Part shown: piece after piece, positions 36,301 through 43,717 of the stretch
Layout of the letters: every line of letters starts with the position of its first letter
How positions within the stretch are numbered: position 1 is the stretch's first letter
Assembly: GCF_900112675.1 (NCBI RefSeq)
Contig: NZ_FOMQ01000012.1
Span: 96,783-160,782, forward strand
DNA from: Paracidovorax konjaci
GTDB lineage: Bacteria; Pseudomonadota; Gammaproteobacteria; Burkholderiales; Burkholderiaceae_C
Reading direction: 5' to 3'
Length of the DNA stretch: 64,000 nt
Made by a program: the position numbers and the translations under genes
The notes under the pieces: model-generated
Told to the model about the DNA's origin: nothing
The model's input: the letters and a program-made list of their open reading frames with translations, nothing else
Database searches by the model: none

Positions 36301-39300
36301 AGCCGCGGCCTGCTGCTGTGCGAGGCCAAGCTCGACGAGGCCGGCGAAGTGGAACTGGTGGCCACGGCCCGCGACAAGGACGGCAACCAGGCGGAAGCCG
36401 CTGCGTCCGTCTGGGTCACGCGCCAGGGCGAGCTGTGGTTCGGCGGCGAGGACCACGACCGCATCGACCTGCTGCCCGAGAAGAAGAGCTACCAGCCCGG
36501 CGAGACCGCCAAGCTGCAGGTGCGCATGCCGTTCCGCCACGCCACCGCGCTCGTAAGCGTGGAGCGCGAGGGCATCATCGACACGCGCGTGGTGCAGTTG
36601 AAGGGGCAGGACCCCACGGTGCAGCTCAAGATCGAGGAAGGCTGGGGCCCCAACGTCTACGTGAGCGTGCTGGCGGTGCGGGGCCGCCTGCGCGAGGTGC
36701 CGTGGTACAGCTTCTTCACCTGGGGCTTCACGGCCCCGCGCGAGTGGTGGAGCGCCTTCTGGTACGAGGGCAAGGAATACGTCGCGCCCACGGCCATGGT
36801 GGACCTCTCCAAGCCCGCCTACCGATTGGGCTTGGCCGAACTCAACGTGGGTGCCAAGGCCCACCGCATCGACGTGAAGGTGGCGGCCGACAAGGAAAGC
36901 TACCCCGTGCGCGGCAAGGCGCAGGTGACCATCACCGCCACGCTGCCCGACGGCAAGCCCGCCGCCAATGCCGAAGTGGCCCTGGCCGCGGTGGACCAGG
37001 CGCTGCTGGAGCTGATGCCCAACACCAGTTGGAATCTGCTGGATGCGATGCTGCAGCGCCGCGCCTGGGGCGTGGAGACTTCCACCGCCCAGATGGAAAT
37101 CATCGGCCGGCGCCACTATGGCCGCAAGGCCGTGCCCGCGGGCGGCGGCGGCGGCCGCGCGCAGACGCGCGAACTGCTCGACACGCTGCTGCTGTGGCAG
37201 CCGGCGCTGCGGCTGGATGCGAACGGCCGGGCGCAGGTGACGGTGCCGCTCAACGATGCGCTCACCACCTTCAAGATCGTGGCCGTCGCCGATGCGGGCA
37301 CGGGCCTGTTCGGGACCGGCTCCACCAGCATCCGTGCCACGCAGGACCTGCAGATCATCAGCGGCCTGCCGCCGCTGGTGCGCGAGGACGACCAGTTCCG
37401 CGCGCAGTTCACGCTGCGCAACACCACCAAGGCGGCCATGAGGGTCGAGGTCGCGCCCCGCGCCACCCTGCTCACGCTGGAGAAGCAGACCGTGGATATC
37501 CCGGCCGGCGAAGCGCGCGAAGTGGCCTGGAACGTCACCGCCCCGCCGCAGCTCGCGCAGACGCGGGCCGAGGCCATCCTCTGGGAGATCGAAGCGCGGG
37601 ACACCACCGCGGGGGCCGGCGGCGCGCGCGATGCGCTCAAGGCCACGCAGCGGCTCGTGCCCGCGGTGCCGCTCACCGTGCAGCAGGCCACGCTCGTGCA
37701 GGTGGACGGCAGCTTCAGCCTCGACGTGAAGCCGCCGGCGGACGCCATCGCGGGGCGCGGCGGCCTGAAGATGTCGCTGCAACCCAAGCTCGCCGAGGGC
37801 CTGCCGGGCGTGCGCGACTGGTTCGCCAACTATCCGTTCGCCTGCCTGGAGCAAAAGACCAGCAAGGCCGTGGGCCTGCGCGACGGCAAGCTCTGGCAGA
37901 CCGTGGTGGGCCAGTTGCCCACCTACCTCGACAGCGACGGGCTGGCCAGCTACTTCCCGCCGCAGGCGGGCAGCGCCAACCGCGGCAGCGACACGCTCAC
38001 GGCCTACCTGCTGGCGGCCACGCACGAAGCCTCGTCCATTGATCCGGCCTTCGCGTTGTCTCCGGAAGTGCGCGCTCCCATGGAGCGCGGCCTGACGGCC
38101 TTCGTGGAGGGCCGCATCCAGCGCGACTTCTGGAGCCCGCGCAAGGACCTGGACATGCGCAAGCTCGCCGCCATCGAAGCGCTCTCGCGCTATGGCAAGG
38201 CCACGGGCCGCATGCTCTCGTCCATCACCGTAGCACCCAACCAGTGGCCCACCCACAGCGTGATCGACTGGCTGAACGTGCTGCGCCGCGTACCCGATGC
38301 GCCGCAGCGCGAGCAGCGCATCGCCGAGGCCACGCAGATCCTGAAGGCGCGCCTGTCCTACCAGGGCACCAAGCTGGTGTTCAGCTCGGAGCAGGACGAC
38401 TACTGGTGGTGGCTCATGCAGAACGGCGACGTGAACACGGCCCGCCTCATGCTGGCCGTGATGGACGACCCGGCCTGGAAGGACGACATGGGCCGCCTGG
38501 CCAACGGCTTCATCGCGCGCCAGCAGGGCGGGGCGTGGCATACCACCACGGCCAACCTCTGGGGCGGGTTGGCGCTGGAGAAGTTCAGCGCCAAGTTCGA
38601 GGCCACGCCGGTCAGCGGCACCACCCGCGCGGCCATGGGCCAGGGCACCGCCAGCGTGGACTGGAGCAAGGTCGGCCGCGTGGCATCCACCGATGCCGCG
38701 GGCGCACCGCACCAGACCACCTGGTTCGGCGCACCGGCTTCGCCCGGCAACCTGACCCACAACGGCATGTTCCTGCCGTGGAGCGCCGCGGGCGGCAAGG
38801 AAAGCCTGTCCGTCACCCACCAGGGGCCGGGCAAGCCCTGGCTCACGCTGCAGTCGGTGGCGGCCATCCAGCTCAAGGCGCCGTTCTCCGCGGGCTACAC
38901 CGTCAAGAAGACCATCACCCCGGTCGAGCAGGCGGTGGCCGGCCAGTACACGCGCGGCGACGTGCTGCGCGTGAAGCTGGAAGTGACCGCGAGCGCCGAC
39001 ATGACCTGGGTGGCCCTGACCGACCCCGTTCCGGGCGGGGCCACCATCCTGGGCGGCGGCCTGGGCCGCGATTCGGAGATCGCCACCCAGGGCGAACGGC
39101 GCGGCGGCAGCGGCTGGCTGGCTTTCGAGGAGCGCAGCTTCGAAGCTTGGCGCGGCTACTACGAGTACCTGCCCAAGGGCTCGGTGACGGCCGAATACAC
39201 CGTGCGCCTGAACAACGTGGGCGAGTTCTCCCTGCCGCCCACGCGCGTGGAGGCCATGTACGCGCCCGAGATGTTCGGCGAGACGCCGAATGCGCGCATG

Positions 39301-39321
39301 AAGGTGCAGGCGGCCAAATGA
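33316..39321 (+). CDS. Bacterial alpha-2-macroglobulin (YfhM-like)
   Basis: 2001 residues, longer than the about 1650 of E. coli YfhM. A periplasmic protease-trapping protein. The ATG at 33316 starts a signal peptide (FVRAAFAALLGLASAGAAQA) with no lipobox cysteine, so it seems soluble rather than a lipoprotein. Repeated MG-type beta domains fill the N-terminal two thirds. The thioester motif is intact: CLEQ, C1510 to Q1513, in NYPFACLEQKTSKA, followed by the alpha-helical thioester domain. The bait region cannot be fixed by eye. Classic partner pbpC lies 4.4 kb downstream on the same strand with six genes between. A zinc-ribbon gene overlaps its stop. Confidence 0.93.
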   Translation: MTTKHFVRAAFAALLGLASAGAAQALSVSSFSPQGEVARIRQVVVKFDAAAVNFGDPKAPAPFSVGCEGADAAKGTGRWTGEREWVFDFSADLPPGTRCTATAVPGFKSAAGAALTGTARYLFNTGGPFVQSVRPGTYQRIDEEQFFLLQFNGPATLESVKANVWCVAEGMGERIPVRLIDGAERTSILQSLGLEASARQEPLRYATLTCNRRLTSGAKVQLVFGKGVATPSGVANSVERRYGYTVREPFSADFSCERENAQAACLPIRPMRLSFNAPVPRKLAEAIRLKSDKETLKPRLDGEGDGDTVVNGVQFMPPFSAQTAFRVELPKDFKDAAGRPLVNADSFPLKVGTGALPPLAKFAASPFGVVERFAEGAKGPALLPVTLRNVESALRVQGLEAGSPPAVPASAPAGKVSTLQPTSDADIIAWYRRVRRYDDYAVPRAEARRDTKAPLPQVLQDDDKNYVQSRMVSLLGGQPRAKALDLPKPASGDPRPFEVVGIPLPPGFHVVEIASPMLGQSLLDERHGAARTMYVRTSALVTNLGVHFKLGRENAAAWVTTLDKGQVVPGAVVRVSGCDGRELATATTDAQGIARFEGLSPQPPSCSARDGMEGMHAYFVSARAQGADGVQDMAFTWSDWQRGIEPWRFNVPTSSQPEADQVVHTIFDRTLFRAGETVSMKHLVRTQNRQGFGLPDAQPHTLVITHVGSGQQFTQPLQWRRTPTGGLSAESSLALPPAAKLGVYSVELRGGSDESRGRSMASGEFRVEEFRLPVLEGRIAPAEKKPLVRARSVPTDVQINYVAGGGAANLPVRVSALVRGKALQFPDFDAFSFEPPRQKGALPNASRGDDEEATASDDARVVADKLPLTLDRNGAGKIAIDNVPAARRAQDLVLEATYSDPNGEVQTLRSTQTLWPAAVVAGIKTEGWVSAAQKIRFQALALGLDGKVQEGVPLQVQAIARITTTSRKRMVGGFYSYDNKTETKDLGTVCTGKSDSRGLLLCEAKLDEAGEVELVATARDKDGNQAEAAASVWVTRQGELWFGGEDHDRIDLLPEKKSYQPGETAKLQVRMPFRHATALVSVEREGIIDTRVVQLKGQDPTVQLKIEEGWGPNVYVSVLAVRGRLREVPWYSFFTWGFTAPREWWSAFWYEGKEYVAPTAMVDLSKPAYRLGLAELNVGAKAHRIDVKVAADKESYPVRGKAQVTITATLPDGKPAANAEVALAAVDQALLELMPNTSWNLLDAMLQRRAWGVETSTAQMEIIGRRHYGRKAVPAGGGGGRAQTRELLDTLLLWQPALRLDANGRAQVTVPLNDALTTFKIVAVADAGTGLFGTGSTSIRATQDLQIISGLPPLVREDDQFRAQFTLRNTTKAAMRVEVAPRATLLTLEKQTVDIPAGEAREVAWNVTAPPQLAQTRAEAILWEIEARDTTAGAGGARDALKATQRLVPAVPLTVQQATLVQVDGSFSLDVKPPADAIAGRGGLKMSLQPKLAEGLPGVRDWFANYPFACLEQKTSKAVGLRDGKLWQTVVGQLPTYLDSDGLASYFPPQAGSANRGSDTLTAYLLAATHEASSIDPAFALSPEVRAPMERGLTAFVEGRIQRDFWSPRKDLDMRKLAAIEALSRYGKATGRMLSSITVAPNQWPTHSVIDWLNVLRRVPDAPQREQRIAEATQILKARLSYQGTKLVFSSEQDDYWWWLMQNGDVNTARLMLAVMDDPAWKDDMGRLANGFIARQQGGAWHTTTANLWGGLALEKFSAKFEATPVSGTTRAAMGQGTASVDWSKVGRVASTDAAGAPHQTTWFGAPASPGNLTHNGMFLPWSAAGGKESLSVTHQGPGKPWLTLQSVAAIQLKAPFSAGYTVKKTITPVEQAVAGQYTRGDVLRVKLEVTASADMTWVALTDPVPGGATILGGGLGRDSEIATQGERRGGSGWLAFEERSFEAWRGYYEYLPKGSVTAEYTVRLNNVGEFSLPPTRVEAMYAPEMFGETPNARMKVQAAK

Positions 39322-39776
39322 CCGTGTGCGCGAGCTGCGGCCGGCGGCTGGCGGCCTCGCAGGCGGTGTGCCCGGAGTGCGACCGCCTGCTGGCGCCACC
39401 CGTGCCGGACCCCACGCGCGGCGCCTTCCTGTGCCCGGGCTGCGCGGCGCGTTTCGATGCGGCCATGCAGAGCCCCTGGCCCGAGAACGCGCGCTGGTTC
39501 ATGCCCCAGGGAGTCCGGCTACGCTGCCCGCACTGCCGCGCCGTGCTGCGGGACCGCATGCGGTCCCGGGTTTCGCCTTGGGAAATCGGAGGGCTGTATG
39601 CCCTCCTGTTGCTGGCGCAGTTCCAGCTCCCGGCCGCGCAAGCCAGGGCCGCGACGTTCGGCGGCATGGTGGTGGCGCTGCTGTGGGTGCTCTGGCGCCG
39701 AGAGCGGGGCGTGCCCCGGGAAAACCGCTATGCGCTGGAGCCTGCGCGCCAGCCCGGCACCGGCGCAACGGACTGA
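39318..39776 (+). CDS. Zinc-ribbon membrane protein of unknown function
   Basis: 152 residues. The ATG overlaps the TGA of the macroglobulin gene. Three CxxC-type pairs are seen: CASCGRR, CPECDR and CPGCAARF, with a fourth in CPHCRAV, so it probably binds two zinc ions. A hydrophobic pair follows (WEIGGLYALLLLAQFQLP and TFGGMVVALLWVLWRRE). The layout of a cytoplasmic zinc ribbon tethered to the membrane resembles small zinc-ribbon proteins of unknown role. The coupling to the macroglobulin gene is the only functional hint. Confidence 0.7.
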   Translation: MTVCASCGRRLAASQAVCPECDRLLAPPVPDPTRGAFLCPGCAARFDAAMQSPWPENARWFMPQGVRLRCPHCRAVLRDRMRSRVSPWEIGGLYALLLLAQFQLPAAQARAATFGGMVVALLWVLWRRERGVPRENRYALEPARQPGTGATD

Positions 39777-39821
39777 ACGGGCTCGACCACCCCCTGCCAT
39801 CCTTCGCAAGCGACCGCACCC

Positions 39822-40265
39822 ATGCCCCACAGGCCTTCCATCCGTCCCATGGCTCTCGACGACCACGCGCCGGTCCTCGCGCTCATGCAGGCCACGCCCG
39901 GCGTCTCGGTCCGGGAGGCCGATTCGCGCGAGGCCACGGCGCGCTACTTGGCGCGCAATCCGGGCCTGAGCTTCGTTGCCGAGGCGCAGGGCCGCATCGT
40001 GGGGTGCCTCATGGCAGGTCACGACGGTCGGCGCGGCTCTCTGCAGCACCTGCTGGTGGTGCCGGAGCACCGCCGCCAGGGTATTGCGAAGGCGCTGGTG
40101 GAGCACTGCCTGGATGCCCTGGAGCGTGAAGGCATCTTCAAGTCGAACATCGACATCTACCGCACCAACGCGGTGGGCCTGGCCTTCTGGGAGCGCATGG
40201 GCTGGGTGCGGCGGCAGGACACGCACCGCTACTTCCACATCCGCGGAGACCGGCCCAACGCGTGA
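39822..40265 (+). CDS. GNAT-family N-acetyltransferase
   Basis: 147 residues. The acetyl-CoA loop is LLVVPEHRRQGIAKALVEH (motif A, Q/RxxGxG/A). The C-terminal part is NIDIYRTNAVGLAFWERMGW, the usual beta6-beta7 region with N-x-x-A-x-x-F-Y-x-x-x-G-W pattern. Full length for a single-domain GNAT. The acceptor substrate cannot be inferred. Confidence 0.88.
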   Translation: MPHRPSIRPMALDDHAPVLALMQATPGVSVREADSREATARYLARNPGLSFVAEAQGRIVGCLMAGHDGRRGSLQHLLVVPEHRRQGIAKALVEHCLDALEREGIFKSNIDIYRTNAVGLAFWERMGWVRRQDTHRYFHIRGDRPNA

Positions 40266-40286
40266 TCGCCGGTCGGCCGGGGCGGT

Positions 40287-40514
40287 TCAGGCGGCAGGGT
40301 GTGCGGTGATGGCTTCGGCGTGCCCTGCAGTCGCGGCGGGCCCCGCAGGGCGGCCGCCTTTCCAATCGCGCCAGTCGTCACCGAACAGCTCCACCGGATG
40401 CGGGGTGCGGTCCGATCCGTTGCCGCAAGCCATCGATCCGGCGGGGCAGTAGCGGTCGCAGCCCCAGCAGATTCTCTCGGGGTGGGCGGGGTGGTCTGGG
40501 AATTTCCGTTGCAT
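40287..40514 (-). CDS. DUF3079 family small protein
   Basis: 75 residues from the ATG at 40514. The whole N-terminal half is the family block: KFPDHPAHPERICWGCDRYC and ACGNGSDRTPHPVELFGDDW. It holds four cysteines that may bind a metal. The 3' part is Gly/Ala-rich. It opposes its neighbours and is easily missed because longer frames cover it. Function unknown. Confidence 0.82.
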   Translation of the reverse strand: MQRKFPDHPAHPERICWGCDRYCPAGSMACGNGSDRTPHPVELFGDDWRDWKGGRPAGPAATAGHAEAITAHPAA

Positions 40515-40703
40515 GGCGCGAAGGCCGGAAGGGGGTGGCGGCCAGTGTGCCCGGCCGCTTGTTCGCAGGCGTTGAGGCGGATCAAAACTGGGGATCGGGC
40601 CGTCCGAGGCCTGCATGTCTTCACGTTTGTTTCCGGCTGGAATCGTTCCGATCTGCGGAATTCCATTTATAACGGCAGCCCATTCATTGCAGGGAGTTTG
40701 CCG

Positions 40704-41198
40704 ATGTCGCTCAAGAAACTGCTGTCCGGCGTGGTGCTGTCCATCGCCGCCGTCCTTCCCCTGGCCGCCCATGCGCAAGTGCCGGTGACCGAGGAGCCGA
40801 ACCATGAAAAGCTGCTGTGGTCGCACAACCCGGTGCTTGCCCACAACAAGCGCTTCGTATACGACTTCTGGCGCGAAGTCTTCGAATCGGGGCAGGTGGA
40901 GTTGGCCGACCGCTACATGGCCGAGGACTACATCCAGCACAACCCCTTGGTGGCGACAGGGCGCGAGCCCTTCAAGGCCTTCCTCGCCCAAGTGGTCCCC
41001 CGCACCCCCATCCAGCCCCGCGTGCGGGCACCCCTGGTGCGCATCCTGGCCGAGGGCGACATCGTCACGCTGGTGTTCGCGCGCCAGTTGCCCGACCCGC
41101 AGGACGCCTCGAAAACCTACACCTCCACATGGTTCGACATGTTCCGGCTGCAGAACGGCCGCATCGCCGAGCACTGGGATCCTGCCACCAAGAATTGA
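40704..41198 (+). CDS. Exported SnoaL-like / NTF2-fold protein
   Basis: 164 residues. The ATG at 40704 has AGGGAG about 8 nt upstream and starts a signal peptide (LLSGVVLSIAAVLPLAAHAQ). The mature part shows the SnoaL-like pattern: FWREVFESGQVELADRYMAE, DYIQHNPLVATGREPF and the C-terminal DMFRLQNGRIAEHWD. Related proteins are annotated as predicted aldol-condensation-type enzymes, but activity is not established. Followed by a terminator. Confidence 0.85.
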   Translation: MSLKKLLSGVVLSIAAVLPLAAHAQVPVTEEPNHEKLLWSHNPVLAHNKRFVYDFWREVFESGQVELADRYMAEDYIQHNPLVATGREPFKAFLAQVVPRTPIQPRVRAPLVRILAEGDIVTLVFARQLPDPQDASKTYTSTWFDMFRLQNGRIAEHWDPATKN

Positions 41199-41259
41199 CG
41201 GAGAGCACCCGGCTGCCGCCCGAGTGGGGGCGCGGCGGCCGGTTGCGCCACAGCCGCGT

Positions 41260-41289
41260 GCGCCTTTTGCTGACAAGGCGCGTTTTTTT
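41260..41289 (+). terminator. Rho-independent terminator after the SnoaL-like gene
   Basis: GCGCCTT (41260-41266) pairs with AAGGCGC (41275-41281) around an 8-nt loop and is followed by seven T. Confidence 0.85.
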
Positions 41290-41407
41290 GTAAATCTAGT
41301 ATCACTCTAGTGCCTCCGGTACCTGAATGTTGCGGATCGCTCCCGTGGGCGCGGTCACGGCGTTCGGAGCGGCCGGGGGGGCGGAATCAACACACCGGAG
41401 TGAATCG

Positions 41408-43192
41408 ATGAACCCATCCCAGTGGCCCCTGGCCCGCCGCCTCGCGCTCGCCTTCGGCGGCGTGATCGGCATTTTTCTGCTTGTCATCGGCGTGGCGGTC
41501 AGCAGCCAGAACCGCCTCAAGGACGCGGAGACCATGAACACCCACACCTACCGGGTGCTGGATGGTGCCCAGCAGATGCTGCTGGCCATGGTCAACATGG
41601 AAACCGGCGCGCGCGGCTACCTGCTGTCCGGCGAAACGGCCTTCCTCGGGCCGTGGAACGAAGGCCGCGAGGCCTATGCCGCCGCGTGGAAGGAACTGCG
41701 CACGCTCACATCCGACAACCCGGCCCAGCAGCGGCGGCTGGACGAGCTGCAGGCGCGCCACGCGGACTTCGTGGCCGTGATGCAGTCGCTGCAGGCGCAG
41801 CGCCGCGACGTGGACGCCGGCACCATGCCCCTGGAGGCATTCGTGGCGGAATTCCGCCGGGCCCGCGACAAGGCGGCGATGGACGCGTTCCGTGGCCTGC
41901 AGGCGGATTTCTCGCGCGCCGAGCAGGCGCTGCTCGCAACGCGCATGGCCGATGCCGATGCGGCGCGCACCACCACCCTGGTGGTGGAGCTGGGCGGCTC
42001 CGCGCTCGCGCTCGTGGTGGCGCTGCTGCTGGGCGTCTGGGTCACGCGATCCATTACCCGCCCGGTGGCCCGCGCGGTGGAAGTGGCCCGTGCCGTTGCC
42101 GCCGGCGACCTCACCCAGCGCATCGAGGTGCAGTCCCGCGACGAGGTGGGCCTGCTGCTGGAGAGCCTGCGCGAGATGAACGACTCCCTGCAGCGCGTGG
42201 TCTCCCGCGTGCGCCAGGGCAGCGAATCCGTGGCATCGGCCAGCACGCAGATCGCGCAGGGCAATTCCGACCTGTCCTCCCGCACCGAGAGCCAGGCCAG
42301 CGCGCTGGAGGAGACGGCGGCCTCGATGGAGGAGCTGGGCTCCGCGGTCACGCAGAACGCCGACAGCGCCCGCCAGGCGAACCAGCTCGCGCAGGCGGCC
42401 AGCAGCGTGGCGGAGCAGGGCGGTGTGGTCGTGGCGCAGGTGGTGGACACGATGAAGGGCATCACCGACAGCTCGCGGCGCATCGGGGAGATCATCGGCG
42501 TGATCGACGGCATCGCGTTCCAGACCAACATCCTGGCGCTCAATGCCGCGGTGGAAGCCGCACGGGCCGGCGAGCAGGGCCGCGGCTTCGCGGTGGTCGC
42601 CAGCGAGGTGCGCAGCCTCGCGCAGCGCAGCGCCTCGGCCGCCAAGGAGATCGCGGCCCTGATCACGGCCAGCGTGCAGCGCGTGGAGGCCGGCGCGCAA
42701 CTGGCCGACCAGGCCGGCAGCACCATGGCCGAAGTGGTGGGCAGCATCCGCCGCGTGACGGACATCATGGGCGAGATCAGCGCGGCGAGCAGCGAGCAGA
42801 GCGCGGGCGTGTCCCAGGTGGGCGAGGCCGTCGTGCAGATGGACCAGGCCACGCAGCAGAACGCCGCGCTGGTCGAGGAGATCGCCGCAGCCGCGTCCAG
42901 CCTGCAGGGCCAGGCGCAGGACCTCGTGCAGGCCGTGGGCGTGTTCCGGCTGCAGGCGGGGCTGGCCGTGGCTTCCTCCGCCTCCGCCACGGCCGTACCC
43001 ATGGCTGCCGCCGCGCCCGCGGTGGCAGCGGCCCCGGCACGCACGGCGGTGCCCGCGAAGGCGCCCCGGCCGCGGGTGACGGCCGCAGCGTCGCCGGCAC
43101 GGCGTCCCGCCGCCGCGCCGGCGCAGCCGGGCTTCATGCCGCCGGCGGCCCTGGCCGTGCCCGGCGCGCAGGGCGACTGGGAGTCCTTCTGA
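41408..43192 (+). CDS. Methyl-accepting chemotaxis protein with CHASE3-type sensor and C-terminal pentapeptide
   Basis: 594 residues. TM1 (about 10-32) [20 protein letters not shown]; a periplasmic domain with CHASE3 features ([24 protein letters not shown]); TM2 about 195-215; HAMP ([20 protein letters not shown]); then the signalling domain with the hairpin tip [20 protein letters not shown]. The tail is Ala/Pro-rich and ends GDWESF, fitting the xWxxF docking peptide for CheR/CheB. A 107-nt stretch in the hairpin tip is identical in DNA to the second receptor gene at 49121. Ligand unknown. Confidence 0.94.
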   Translation: MNPSQWPLARRLALAFGGVIGIFLLVIGVAVSSQNRLKDAETMNTHTYRVLDGAQQMLLAMVNMETGARGYLLSGETAFLGPWNEGREAYAAAWKELRTLTSDNPAQQRRLDELQARHADFVAVMQSLQAQRRDVDAGTMPLEAFVAEFRRARDKAAMDAFRGLQADFSRAEQALLATRMADADAARTTTLVVELGGSALALVVALLLGVWVTRSITRPVARAVEVARAVAAGDLTQRIEVQSRDEVGLLLESLREMNDSLQRVVSRVRQGSESVASASTQIAQGNSDLSSRTESQASALEETAASMEELGSAVTQNADSARQANQLAQAASSVAEQGGVVVAQVVDTMKGITDSSRRIGEIIGVIDGIAFQTNILALNAAVEAARAGEQGRGFAVVASEVRSLAQRSASAAKEIAALITASVQRVEAGAQLADQAGSTMAEVVGSIRRVTDIMGEISAASSEQSAGVSQVGEAVVQMDQATQQNAALVEEIAAAASSLQGQAQDLVQAVGVFRLQAGLAVASSASATAVPMAAAAPAVAAAPARTAVPAKAPRPRVTAAASPARRPAAAPAQPGFMPPAALAVPGAQGDWESF

Positions 43193-43265
43193 CCGCCGCT
43201 GCGCCAGAATCGGGGCTTCTCCCCCAGTCCCTTGCACCGCTGCGCCCGCGCGCAGCGGTTTTTCC

Positions 43266-43658
43266 ATGTCCGCCATCGCCACCCTGCGCCAGTGGGCCCG
43301 TCGGCTCAAGACCGAGACCCTGACCGTCTATTTCGCCGCGCGCGATGCCGAGACCCCCTGGGCCGTGCGGCTGCTGGCGCTCGGCGTAGCCGCCTATGCG
43401 CTGAGCCCCATCGACCTGATTCCGGACTTCATCCCCGTGCTGGGCTATCTGGACGACGTGATCCTGGTGCCCCTGGGCCTGGCGCTGGTGATGCGGCTGT
43501 TGCCGCCGGCCGTGCGGGCGCGGGCCCGCCAGCGCGCGCAGGAGGCGGCGCAGCGGCCGCGCAGCGTGGCGATGGCGGTGCTGTTCGTCGCCGTATGGCT
43601 CGCGGCCGCCACGGGCCTGGGCCTGTGGGCATGGCGCCGCTGGGGCGGCGCGGCGTGA
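43266..43658 (+). CDS. DUF1232 (YkvA-like) membrane protein
   Basis: 130 residues. The DUF1232 block is AYALSPIDLIPDFIPVLGYL followed by DDVILVPLGLALVMRLLP. One more hydrophobic segment (AMAVLFVAVWLAAATGLGLW) ends the protein. Complete and typical. The family has no settled function. It lies 59 nt before pbpC. Confidence 0.9.
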   Translation: MSAIATLRQWARRLKTETLTVYFAARDAETPWAVRLLALGVAAYALSPIDLIPDFIPVLGYLDDVILVPLGLALVMRLLPPAVRARARQRAQEAAQRPRSVAMAVLFVAVWLAAATGLGLWAWRRWGGAA

Positions 43659-43717
43659 CCCGGTATCCGCCCGGGGACCGCGTGGCCGGCGCGCACGGTG
43701 GTAGCCTGCGCTCCCCC

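Noticed and set aside
33154..39399. Very long open frame on the minus strand across the macroglobulin gene
   Set aside because: It is the antisense shadow of a GC-rich gene: low-complexity Arg/Gly/His/Ala sequence with no domain, while the plus strand shows a signal peptide and CLEQ thioester.
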